From assembly GCA_902463905.1 (NCBI GenBank), contig CABQHF010000131.1, positions 1 through 6,286 of the forward strand: a stretch of DNA of 6,286 bases, given 5' to 3'. Under the pieces are notes generated by a model. It saw nothing but the letters and a program-made list of their open reading frames with translations. It had not been told where the DNA came from and ran no database searches. Positions 1-5,309 of the stretch are shown here, one piece after another. The stretch's first letter is position 1; each line of letters begins with the position of its first letter. The stretch is from an uncultured Faecalibacterium sp. (lineage in GTDB: Bacteria > Bacillota > Clostridia > Oscillospirales > Ruminococcaceae). Made by a program: the position numbers and the translations under genes.

Positions 1-478
1 TGGCAATGCCGAACATGCAGGCCCAGAACAGGATGCCGATGTAGTTGCCGTTCATGATGGCCGCCACGGGGTTGGCCACAAAGTTGGTGAGCAGGGTGCT
101 CATCACTTCGCCCAGACCCTGAGGGATCACGTCGGACTGGGCAGCGTCTGCCAGCACCACCGTAACCGGGAACATAAAGCTGGTAACTGCCGCCAGGGCT
201 GCTGCCAAAAAGGTGGTGAGCATGTACAGCCAGATCACCGTGCCAAAGCGGCGGTCCAGCCTGGAAGAACCCTGTGCCAGGGCGCTTGCCACGATCACGA
301 ACACCAGCACCGGGGCAATGCCCTTCAATGCGCCGACGAACAGGTTGCCGAACTCAGCCACCCAACCGGCACCCGGGGCCACCAGTGCCAGCACCACGCC
401 GACTGCCAGGCCGACGAGGATGCGCAGGATCAGACTGATGCTGTTGTATTTTGCAACAGCAGCTTTCAGGGTCTTCAT
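1..478 (-). CDS. sstT: Serine/threonine:Na+ symporter SstT (N-terminal 159 codons, cut by window edge)
   Basis: This open frame begins at the ATG at 478 and runs without a stop off the left edge, so the C-terminal part (roughly 60% of a ~400-residue family member) is missing. The family (dicarboxylate/amino acid:cation symporter) takes up serine and threonine across the cytoplasmic membrane with sodium. The translation begins MKTLKAAVAKYNSISLILRI and is strongly hydrophobic, with membrane segments at about residues 13-36, 46-69, 80-108 and beyond. Family-like segments include LFVGALKGIAPVLVF (47-61) and NFVANPVAAIMNGNYIGIL (132-150), which match my memory of E. coli SstT (LFVGALKAVAPILV, NPIDALLKGNYIGIL). 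A Shine-Dalgarno AGAGGAG lies at 491-497, 12 nt from the ATG, a rather long spacing. The gene has its own extended -10 promoter and a leader hairpin, so it is probably transcribed alone. The family is clear; the substrate is inferred from family resemblance. Confidence 0.9.
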   Translation of the reverse strand, partial: MKTLKAAVAKYNSISLILRILVGLAVGVVLALVAPGAGWVAEFGNLFVGALKGIAPVLVFVIVASALAQGSSRLDRRFGTVIWLYMLTTFLAAALAAVTSFMFPVTVVLADAAQSDVIPQGLGEVMSTLLTNFVANPVAAIMNGNYIGILFWACMFGIA

Positions 479-502
479 AATATGATAACACTCCTCTTTA
501 TG

Positions 503-523
503 CTGTACGCCTCATGCGTACAG
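503..523 (-). promoter_or_regulatory. Perfect inverted repeat in the sstT leader
   Basis: CTGTACGC (503-510) and GCGTACAG (516-523) are perfect reverse complements around a 5-nt loop. On the sstT transcript this hairpin lies in the leader, between the predicted start site and the Shine-Dalgarno at 491-497, ending only 5 nt before it. On the sstT strand no T-run follows, so it does not look like a terminator for that gene. It could be an operator dyad, a hairpin affecting ribosome access, or an mRNA-stabilising 5' stem. Its role is not known. Confidence 0.5.
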
Positions 524-553
524 TTTTCTGTCTCTTACCCAAGAACAAGTGTC

Positions 554-562
554 ATTATAGCA
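554..562 (-). promoter_or_regulatory. Extended -10 promoter of sstT
   Basis: Read on the minus strand the sequence is TGCTATAAT, a perfect TGn-TATAAT extended -10 element. The -35 position at 17-nt spacing (TTCCTC) is weak, as is common with an extended -10. Transcription would start near 547, giving a leader of about 70 nt that contains the inverted repeat at 503-523. Confidence 0.7.
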
Positions 563-685
563 CAGACGGTCCAAAAGAGGAAGTATTTTGCGGCATTTTC
601 CCGGCGCAAGAATTTATTTTTGTAAACTTTTTTCAGAACCGCCCAGAAACTGTATTTTTATCAAGTACACTTTTGTGGTTTCGAC

Positions 686-734
686 AACAAAAAGCGCACC
701 CACGCAGAGCATCTTGTGTGCCCCGCCGGGTGCG
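686..734 (-). terminator. Rho-independent terminator after the two-repeat secreted protein gene
   Basis: On the minus strand CGCACCC (728-734) pairs with GGGTGCG (695-701), followed by CTTTTTGTT. The 26-nt interior can fold further (CACACA against TGCGTG with one mismatch). It begins about 25 nt after the stop codon at 760, so it ends that transcript before the sstT promoter. The remaining stretch 563-685 is AT-rich and shows no gene. Confidence 0.8.
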
Positions 735-759
735 TTTTGTCCATTGTATGATCTCAAGC

Positions 760-1470
760 TCAGCTTGCAAGGCTGTCGGTCACGCTCAGGATGTTGGCGC
801 TGCCGTCCAGCCCTTCATAGACCGTCATCACAGCATAATGAGTCTCTGCGCCGGGGTATACCTCCGTCGCCTCGCACAGGATGCGGTAGTTGGTGCCCGC
901 CACCACCTGGGTGCTCAGCAGGGCCACGGGAACGTAATCCACGCACAGAAGGCCCTCGGTGGCCTTTTCAAAGGCCGCCTTTGCTTCGTCGGTCATGGCA
1001 GGGGACTGGGCTTCCTGCCAGCCTCCGGTCATCTCTTTGTCGTCCACAAGGTCGGTTTCGCACAGGGCATCATCGACGTTCAGGATCTCCGCCCCGCCCA
1101 GCAGGCCGCGCTGCAGGGTGACCACCACATACTGCTCCTGTGCGCCCGGATAGCAGACCGTCATCCTGCACAGCACCCGGTACTGGGTTCCCTTCGCGGT
1201 GGTGCGGGTGGCCAGCACCGCCGCCGGGGTGTAGCTTGCCCCCACCAGCCCGTCAAAGGCCTTGTCGAACAGCTTGCGCACCTTGGTGGTCACCGTGGGG
1301 TCAGCAGCGCGCTTCCAGCTGTCGGAGACGCAGTTTTCTTCGGAGATCACTGCCGGGGCCGTCTCATCGGCGGGCTGTGCCGGGGCCGCAAAGGCCTGCA
1401 CCGCGCCGCCTGCCAGCATGGAAGCAGCCAGAACGGTGGCCGCGCAAACCGAGATCATCTGTTTTTTCAT
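760..1470 (-). CDS. Secreted protein with two tandem cystatin-like repeats
   Basis: I do not recognise a named gene. The product is 236 residues. Residues 1-27 form a signal peptide: MKK, a hydrophobic core, then an A-F-A-A cleavage region typical of signal peptidase I, with no lipobox. Two homologous units follow, at about 47-134 and 148-233. Each has an amphipathic helix (FDKAFDGL; FEKATEGL), a Y-x-P strand, a strand around YR(V/I)LC, then a YPGA turn and another strand. The second unit contains GG (149-150), QVVAG (188-192) within TQVVAGTNY, and LDG (221-223). These are the order and approximate spacing of the GG, QVVAG and LPG inhibitory elements of stefins. The first unit has lost all three. 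The mature chain has six cysteines (47, 101, 106, 137, 176, 199), of which 101 and 199 are equivalent. The ATG at 1470 is chosen because GGAG lies 10 nt upstream; the GTG at 1479 would abut that site. The gene stands alone with its own terminator. Secretion is well supported. Cysteine-protease inhibition is inferred, and a generic cystatin-fold binding domain is the alternative. Confidence 0.8.
   Translation of the reverse strand: MKKQMISVCAATVLAASMLAGGAVQAFAAPAQPADETAPAVISEENCVSDSWKRAADPTVTTKVRKLFDKAFDGLVGASYTPAAVLATRTTAKGTQYRVLCRMTVCYPGAQEQYVVVTLQRGLLGGAEILNVDDALCETDLVDDKEMTGGWQEAQSPAMTDEAKAAFEKATEGLLCVDYVPVALLSTQVVAGTNYRILCEATEVYPGAETHYAVMTVYEGLDGSANILSVTDSLAS
772..1026 (-). repeat. Second (intact) cystatin-like repeat unit
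   Basis: This codes for residues 148-233 of the secreted protein. It starts with TGGWQEA, continues with a helix, TQVVAGTNY encoded at about 889-912, and closes with YEGLDGSANILSV. It aligns along its whole length with the first unit, with shared positions such as W, F-x-K-A, GL, Y-x-P, YR-x-LC, YPGA and G-x-A-x-IL-x-V, showing an internal duplication. Confidence 0.8.
1069..1332 (-). repeat. First (degenerate) cystatin-like repeat unit
   Basis: This codes for residues 47-134. It keeps the same framework as the second unit (SDSW, FDKAFDGLVG, YTPAAVLAT, GTQYRVLC, YPGA, GGAEILNV). The segment matching QVVAG reads RTTAKG with one extra residue, the N-terminal Gly-Gly is absent, and the LDG turn is LLGG. 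It has an extra cysteine pair candidate (101 and 106). Confidence 0.75.
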
Positions 1471-1480
1471 AAGAGACACG

Positions 1481-1489
1481 CTCCTTCTT
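1481..1489 (-). promoter_or_regulatory. Ribosome binding site deciding the start of the two-repeat protein
   Basis: AAGAAGGAG on the minus strand lies 10 nt before the ATG at 1470. It leaves only 1 nt to the in-frame GTG at 1479, so the ATG is preferred. Confidence 0.75.
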
Positions 1490-1519
1490 CTTGCTCTACC
1501 ATGTGTGAGACTTTTTGAG

Positions 1520-1549
1520 GTCTTACCGTTTTTTCCTCTTCATCTCCAA
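1520..1549 (-). promoter_or_regulatory. Weak candidate promoter for the two-repeat protein gene
   Basis: TTGGAG (1544-1549) and TAAGAC (1520-1525) are separated by 18 nt. The -10 is a poor match to TATAAT. It is the best pair I could find between the upstream terminator tail and the gene, and would give a leader of roughly 43 nt. Confidence 0.3.
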
Positions 1550-1584
1550 CACGATGCACCCCGGCCGGATATTGCAGCCCGCAC

Positions 1585-1626
1585 AAAAAATGCCTGCGGA
1601 CGGTTCAAAAACCGCACCCGCAGGCA
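1585..1626 (-). terminator. Strong Rho-independent terminator after the GNAT gene
   Basis: TGCCTGCGG (1591-1599) and CCGCAGGCA (1618-1626) form a perfect 9-bp stem. A second stem inside it pairs CGGTT with AACCG. On the minus strand six T residues follow (1585-1590). It starts 10 nt past the stop codon. A T-rich run also lies on the other side (1627-1637), so it could work in both directions. Confidence 0.92.
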
Positions 1627-1635
1627 TTCTGTTTT

Positions 1636-2148
1636 TTAGTTTGATTCGCTCCGCTGCTGGGTCAGGGCCAGCTTCTGGTAGGCGATGCGGGGCGTTCCGT
1701 CCGCCACATGGATGATGCCGCAGCGCGTAAAGCCGTTCTTTTCCAGCAGATGCTGCATGATCTGGTTGTCGGCATGGGTGTCCGCCCGCAGACTCTGGCA
1801 GTGCTCCAGACACCACTCGATGACCGCCGAAGCCACCCCCTTGCTCTTGCCGGAGGAGGCCAGCCGGTGGATGGTGCCATAGGGCAGGGTATCGTTCAGC
1901 CATGCTCCGTCCTCGATCACCTGATAGGTGGGGTCCGCCCCCAGAATAAAGGCGAACGCCCCCAGCAGCTGGCCGTTGAGCACATACACGAACAGCCGGT
2001 TGGAGTCGATGTCCTCCTCCAGAAGCTCCTGCGGGGGAAAGTTGTCGCCCCACTGGGTGGGGTTGCCCGAAGCCGCCATGGCTTCCCGCGCATGGGCATA
2101 GATCTGCAGGATCTGCGGCAGATCTCCTCTCACTGCTCCACGAAACAT
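1636..2148 (-). CDS. GNAT-family N-acetyltransferase
   Basis: The product is 170 residues, a normal single-domain GNAT, a cytoplasmic enzyme that moves an acetyl group from acetyl-CoA to an amine. The N-terminus (MFRGAVRGDLPQILQIY) is the usual first strand and helix. Strands near 52-70 (RLFVYVLNGQLLGAFAF) lead to the motif A region at about 92-112, IHRLASSGKSKGVASAVIE. There K101-x-x-G104-x-A106 occupies the CoA pyrophosphate-binding R/Q-x-x-G-x-G/A position with Lys in place of Arg/Gln. Motif B follows as ADTHADNQIMQHLLEKNGF (122-140), typical of GNATs common in Firmicutes, ending with GTPRIAYQKL. The substrate cannot be told from the sequence. The ATG at 2148 is chosen because AAGAGGGGG lies 7 nt upstream; the frame is open to a GTG at 2214, but that extra part overlaps the predicted transcription start. 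It has its own promoter and terminator and so is probably monocistronic. Confidence 0.9.
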   Translation of the reverse strand: MFRGAVRGDLPQILQIYAHAREAMAASGNPTQWGDNFPPQELLEEDIDSNRLFVYVLNGQLLGAFAFILGADPTYQVIEDGAWLNDTLPYGTIHRLASSGKSKGVASAVIEWCLEHCQSLRADTHADNQIMQHLLEKNGFTRCGIIHVADGTPRIAYQKLALTQQRSESN

Positions 2149-2155
2149 CTGTTTA

Positions 2156-2164
2156 CCCCCTCTT
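2156..2164 (-). promoter_or_regulatory. Ribosome binding site deciding the GNAT start
   Basis: AAGAGGGGG on the minus strand ends 7 nt before the ATG at 2148. It supports this start over the in-frame GTG 22 codons upstream. Confidence 0.75.
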
Positions 2165-2219
2165 ATCCTGCCGCATATTCTCCGCAAGGAAGGCGCGGCA
2201 CAGCTTTGTTGCACTTGTT

Positions 2220-2248
2220 ATTATACTACATCCTGCCAGAAAACACCA
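2220..2248 (-). promoter_or_regulatory. Promoter of the GNAT gene
   Basis: A perfect TATAAT -10 is present on the minus strand (2220-2225). The -35 position at 17-nt spacing (TGGTGT, 2243-2248) is weak. Transcription would start near 2213, giving a leader of about 65 nt. It lies between the terminator of the upstream AraC-type gene and the GNAT start, where a promoter is expected. Confidence 0.6.
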
Positions 2249-2273
2249 GTTTTTTGTGCATCGGCACAACTGC

Positions 2274-2315
2274 AAAAAAAGCAGGGCACCGTGCGTCTCA
2301 CACCGGTGCCCTGCT
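2274..2315 (-). terminator. Strong Rho-independent terminator after the AraC-type gene
   Basis: AGCAGGGCACCG (2280-2291) and CGGTGCCCTGCT (2304-2315) form a perfect 12-bp stem with a 12-nt loop. On the minus strand it is followed by a T-run at 2274-2280. It lies 36 nt after the stop codon at 2351. A run of nine G (2318-2326, plus strand) sits between the stop and the hairpin. Confidence 0.95.
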
Positions 2316-2350
2316 CAGGGGGGGGGAAGTGATTCTCTTGCCTGGAATGC

Positions 2351-2740
2351 TCAGGCCGTGGTCCGGCTGCGGACTGCGCGCACCTGACGGTACTCACGGG
2401 GGCTCAGGCCGTAGCGCTCGTGGAACAGACGATAAAAATAGCTGGTGTTCTCGTAACCCACCTGGGCAATGATCTGCTGGATGTTCAGATCGCTGCGGCG
2501 CAGCAGGCGGGCCGCCGTCTCCATGCGGTGCCTCTGCAGCAGCTCCTTGTAGGTCTTGCCGGTCTGCGCACGCACGCACTCGCTGACGTATGCCAGCGAA
2601 ACGCCATAGGCCCGCGCCACGTTGGACAGGCTGGCCTCGCGGTAATTCTGGGTGATCTCCTGCAGAGCTGCCTGCACCAGCGCGTCGCGGCTGACAGCTT
2701 CGGTGCGGCTCTCCAGCAGGTATTTCTGATTCTGTGTCAT
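2351..2740 (-). CDS. Short AraC-family transcriptional regulator (DNA-binding domain only)
   Basis: The product is 129 residues. After an N-terminal segment of about 20 residues, nearly all of it is the AraC/XylS double helix-turn-helix domain. The first HTH is around 36-61 (ASLSNVARAYGVSLAYVSECV) and the second around 85-118, with the family hallmark IAQVGYENTSYFYRLFHERYGLSPREYR. Full-length members of roughly 250-300 residues carry a separate ligand-binding domain, and none is present here. In this it resembles single-domain members such as MarA and SoxS, which are controlled mainly by their own abundance. The ATG at 2740 is preferred because GGAGG lies 8 nt upstream. The frame stays open another 81 codons to 2983, but that stretch contains the phoU terminator hairpin and does not look like a protein domain. 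The gene follows the pst operon but is separated from it by a terminator. Target genes are unknown; the adjacent GNAT gene is one possibility. Confidence 0.88.
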   Translation of the reverse strand: MTQNQKYLLESRTEAVSRDALVQAALQEITQNYREASLSNVARAYGVSLAYVSECVRAQTGKTYKELLQRHRMETAARLLRRSDLNIQQIIAQVGYENTSYFYRLFHERYGLSPREYRQVRAVRSRTTA

Positions 2741-2748
2741 CTGGATTT

Positions 2749-2753
2749 CCTCC
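2749..2753 (-). promoter_or_regulatory. Ribosome binding site deciding the AraC-type start
   Basis: GGAGG on the minus strand lies 8 nt before the ATG at 2740, a near-ideal Shine-Dalgarno. It marks the start as 81 codons downstream of the longest possible open frame. Confidence 0.8.
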
Positions 2754-2759
2754 GTAACA

Positions 2760-2803
2760 GTGCGGCAAAGCGGGGACTGGGGGAAGCCGGACACCCGCCG
2801 CAC
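2760..2803 (-). promoter_or_regulatory. Possible leader hairpin before the AraC-type gene
   Basis: GTGCGGC (2760-2766) and GCCGCAC (2797-2803) are perfect 7-bp inverted arms. Extra GC-rich pairing is possible in the 30-nt interior. It lies 6 nt from the Shine-Dalgarno and lacks a T-tract. The stretch from here up to the phoU terminator (2804-2913) holds an AT-rich patch at 2881-2902 that probably includes the promoter, but I could not place a convincing -35/-10 pair. Confidence 0.35.
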
Positions 2804-2913
2804 GGGAACTGCAGGTCTTGCTTTTAGGAAGGCCCTTACACCTTCAATACGAAACACGGTCCCGGAAGATTGCAGGAAAGATAAAGATTTTTTAATTATT
2901 TTCCGTCGCACAC

Positions 2914-2952
2914 AAAAAGGGCCGCCTGTGCAGCGCTGCACAGCACGGTCCC
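2914..2952 (-). terminator. Terminator of the pst-phoU operon
   Basis: The core is a perfect 18-nt palindrome, CTGTGCAGCGCTGCACAG (2926-2943). It is flanked by outer pairing of GGG/CCC and CCG/CGG with a one-base bulge, and on the minus strand by TTTTT (2914-2918). It begins 27 nt after the phoU stop codon and ends the operon. Confidence 0.88.
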
Positions 2953-2979
2953 CGGAAGAAAATGAGGAAAATCGCTTGA

Positions 2980-3648
2980 TCAAAACATGCTCTCGTCCTT
3001 ATAACGGCCGGTGCGCACGAACTGCACCCATTCGGCCACGTTCACCGCGTGGTCGCCGATGCGTTCCAGATATTTGATCACCATCAGCAGGTCCAGCGCG
3101 GCATCCACCTTGCCGGGTGCGGCTGCGATCTCCTGCGCGAGGGTGTGCTTGATGGCATTGAAGTCAAAGTCCACGGCGTCGTCGGCCGCAATGACCTTGC
3201 GGGCGGCCAGCTCGTCCTCCGCGGTCAGTGCCGCCATGGCGTCCTGGATCATCTGGTATGCCTTGCGGCCCATGGCAATGGCCTGGCTCACCGCCGGGTC
3301 GCCCTCCTTGCGCACGGTGACCAGATGCGGGATGATCTCGGCGATATCCGAGGCATGGTCGCCGATGCGCTCAATGTCGGTGACCACCTTCATGGCGGTG
3401 GAGATGCGGCGCAGGTCACCGGCCACCGGCTGCTGGCGCAGCAGCAGGGTCATGCAGCGGTGCTCGATGTCCCGCTCCATGTTGTTGATGCGGCTGTCGC
3501 CCTTCACGATCTTCTGGGCGGCTTCGGCATCGGCGGTGCACAGTGCTTCCAGAGCGGCCTCCACGGCCTCGGCAGAGTTGCTGCCCATTTCCACCAGCGC
3601 CGCCTTGAGGGCTTCCAGATCGGTGTCGTACTGTTTGCGGATGCTCAT
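2980..3648 (-). CDS. phoU: Phosphate uptake regulator PhoU
   Basis: The product is 222 residues, close to the usual ~215-240. PhoU is a cytoplasmic, metal-binding helical protein that acts at the Pst transporter. It dampens phosphate uptake and the PhoR/PhoB-type signal when phosphate is ample. The sequence is two three-helix repeats, each with the family motif: DIERIGDHASDIAE (91-104) and YLERIGDHAVNVAEW (193-207). The acidic residues D97, D101, D199 and E206 sit at the expected metal-cluster positions. The N-terminus (MSIRKQYDTDLEALKAALVEMG) is typical. The start at 3648 has GAGG 8 nt upstream and lies 18 nt after the pstB stop, so it is co-transcribed as the last gene of the operon. No phoB or phoR gene is seen in the window. 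Confidence 0.97.
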   Translation of the reverse strand: MSIRKQYDTDLEALKAALVEMGSNSAEAVEAALEALCTADAEAAQKIVKGDSRINNMERDIEHRCMTLLLRQQPVAGDLRRISTAMKVVTDIERIGDHASDIAEIIPHLVTVRKEGDPAVSQAIAMGRKAYQMIQDAMAALTAEDELAARKVIAADDAVDFDFNAIKHTLAQEIAAAPGKVDAALDLLMVIKYLERIGDHAVNVAEWVQFVRTGRYKDESMF

Positions 3649-3666
3649 TGGTCTTTCCTCCTCGAT

Positions 3667-4434
3667 TTAACCGAACCGGCCGGAGATGTAATCCTCGGTG
3701 CGCTTGTCCTGCGGGGCGCTGAAGATCTGGTTGGTGGGGCCCACCTCCACCAGCTCGCCCAGCAGGAAGAAGGCTGTGCGGTCGCTGATACGGGCAGCCT
3801 GCTGCATGTTGTGGGTGACGATGACCACCGTGTAGTTCTTTTTCAGCTCGCTCATCAGCTCTTCCACCTTCATGGTGGAGCCGGGGTCCAGGGCGCTGGT
3901 GGGCTCGTCCATCAGCAGCACTTCGGGCTTGACCGCCAGGGCGCGGGCGATGCACAGGCGCTGCTGCTGGCCGCCGGACAGGCCCAGGGCGCTCTTTTTC
4001 AGGCGATCCTTCACCTCATCCCACAGGGCCGCACCCCGCAGGGAGCTTTCCACCAGCTCATCCAGCTCTGCCTTATTGCGCACACCGTGGAGCCTGGGGC
4101 CGTAGGTGATGTTGTCGTAGATGCTCATGGGGAAGGGGTTGGCCTTCTGGAACACCATGCCCACCCGGCGGCGCAGGTCGGTGAGCTCCATGTCCCGGGC
4201 AAAGATGTCCTGCCCCTTGAGGCGGACATCCCCCTCGATGCGCACGCCCGGCACAAGGTCGTTCATGCGGTTGAGCGTTTTCAGGAAGGTGGACTTGCCG
4301 CAGCCGGAGGGGCCGATGAGGGCCGTGATCTCCCGCTCGCCCACGTCCAGCGAGATATGTTTCAGCGCCTTGAAGTCGCCGTACCAGAGGTTCAGATCCT
4401 TTGCCGATATCACCGGCACCTTCGTGTTTTCCAT
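3667..4434 (-). CDS. pstB: Phosphate ABC transporter ATP-binding protein PstB
   Basis: The product is 255 residues, the normal length. PstB is the ATPase that powers phosphate import through PstC and PstA, as a dimer on the inner face of the membrane. All ABC motifs are intact: A-loop aromatic Y18, Walker [10 protein letters not shown] (41-49), Q-loop Q96 in [16 protein letters not shown], signature LSGGQQQR (152-159), Walker B VLLMDE (172-177) with the catalytic Glu, D-loop SALD, and switch His 208 in VTHNMQQA. The segments [11 protein letters not shown] and LNRMNDL, and the C-terminal pattern [10 protein letters not shown], are characteristic of PstB rather than other ABC ATPases. The ATG at 4434 has AGAGG about 7 nt upstream. 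It lies 17 nt after the pstA stop and 18 nt before phoU. Confidence 0.98.
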   Translation of the reverse strand: MENTKVPVISAKDLNLWYGDFKALKHISLDVGEREITALIGPSGCGKSTFLKTLNRMNDLVPGVRIEGDVRLKGQDIFARDMELTDLRRRVGMVFQKANPFPMSIYDNITYGPRLHGVRNKAELDELVESSLRGAALWDEVKDRLKKSALGLSGGQQQRLCIARALAVKPEVLLMDEPTSALDPGSTMKVEELMSELKKNYTVVIVTHNMQQAARISDRTAFFLLGELVEVGPTNQIFSAPQDKRTEDYISGRFG

Positions 4435-4451
4435 AGAGTACCTCTTTATTT

Positions 4452-5309
4452 TTACTGCTTCTGTTTCAGTTTTGCTTTGGCCAGCCGGGCGGCCAGGTCG
4501 ATGGCCAGAACCAGCACCAGCAGCACCGCACCAATGCCCCAGGCCGAGGCGAAATCGCCATCCTCAAAGGCGCGCAGGTACAGCAGCACCGAAAGGGTCG
4601 CGCCGTTGGAGGTGTAGGCCTTGACCACGCCCTTGGCGATCACCTCTGCCGCACCGGCGGTGAACAGCAGCGCGGCGCTTTCGCCCACGATGCGGCCCAC
4701 GGCCAGAATGCAGCCGGTGACGATGCCGTCGATGCTGCAGGGCAGCACGATGGTGCGGATGATGTGCCACTTGCCCGCACCCAGACCCAGCGCACCCTCC
4801 CGGTAGCCCTGGGGCACCGTTTTCAGGGATTCCTGGGTGGTGCGGATGATGGTGGGCAGGTTCATGACCACCAGTGTCAGGCTGCCGGACAGCAGGCAGG
4901 TCTGGAAGCCCAGCGCCTGGCTGAACACCAGCATGCCCACCAGACCATAGAGGATGCTGGGGATGCCCGCCAGCGTCTCGTTGGTGAACTCGATGATCTC
5001 GATCAACCGGCGGTTGGAGGCGTATTCGGTCAGATAGACTGCCGCGCCCACACCCAGCGGCAGCACGATGAGCAGGGTCAGCAGGATGACGTACAGCGTG
5101 TTGAGGATGGCCGGCAGGATGCCGTCGGTGCCTTTCAGCACGCTGGCCGTGGTGGTGAGGAAGTTCCAGCTGATGTGCGGCACACCGCGCACCAGCACCA
5201 TGCCGATGATGCCCGCCACCAGCGCCATCACCAGCAGGGCAGCCGTCCACACCAGCACCGTCATCACACGGTTCCATGCCCGGCGGGAGGGCGAAAACCC
5301 GTTATGCAT
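4452..5309 (-). CDS. pstA: Phosphate ABC transporter permease PstA
   Basis: The product is 285 residues, the typical length. PstA is one of the two membrane subunits forming the phosphate channel. Six membrane segments can be placed at about 15-40, 64-93, 105-130, 136-157, 193-216 and 253-273. The ABC permease EAA loop that docks on PstB is [20 protein letters not shown] (171-190). Other PstA-like features are [10 protein letters not shown] (93-102), [15 protein letters not shown] (111-125) and [15 protein letters not shown] (205-219). The ATG at 5309 overlaps the end of pstC by 8 nt (ATGCATAA). A Shine-Dalgarno GGGAGG lies 8 nt upstream, inside pstC, which suggests translational coupling and equal amounts of the two permeases. 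Confidence 0.97.
   Translation of the reverse strand: MHNGFSPSRRAWNRVMTVLVWTAALLVMALVAGIIGMVLVRGVPHISWNFLTTTASVLKGTDGILPAILNTLYVILLTLLIVLPLGVGAAVYLTEYASNRRLIEIIEFTNETLAGIPSILYGLVGMLVFSQALGFQTCLLSGSLTLVVMNLPTIIRTTQESLKTVPQGYREGALGLGAGKWHIIRTIVLPCSIDGIVTGCILAVGRIVGESAALLFTAGAAEVIAKGVVKAYTSNGATLSVLLYLRAFEDGDFASAWGIGAVLLVLVLAIDLAARLAKAKLKQKQ

Noticed and set aside
498..515. Five-codon leader frame (M-R-T-A-stop) overlapping the sstT leader hairpin
   Set aside because: It has no Shine-Dalgarno of its own, is too short to sense amino acids, and only one Thr codon is present; probably chance.
514..1518. 334-codon plus-strand open frame covering the secreted protein gene
   Set aside because: It runs through the sstT promoter and the terminator hairpin and is antisense to a gene with a signal peptide, Shine-Dalgarno and internal duplication.
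2318..2326. Run of nine G as a possible phase-variation switch
   Set aside because: It lies after the stop codon of the AraC-type gene and before its terminator, so length changes would not alter any reading frame.
2741..2983. In-frame 81-codon extension of the AraC-type gene
   Set aside because: It contains the phoU terminator and shows no domain; the strong Shine-Dalgarno at 2749-2753 supports the shorter start.
3049..4617. 522-codon open frame on the plus strand
   Set aside because: It lies fully antisense to pstB and phoU, whose motifs are intact. Its translation is rich in His, Gln and Gly with no recognisable domain, typical of the reverse frame of GC-rich genes.
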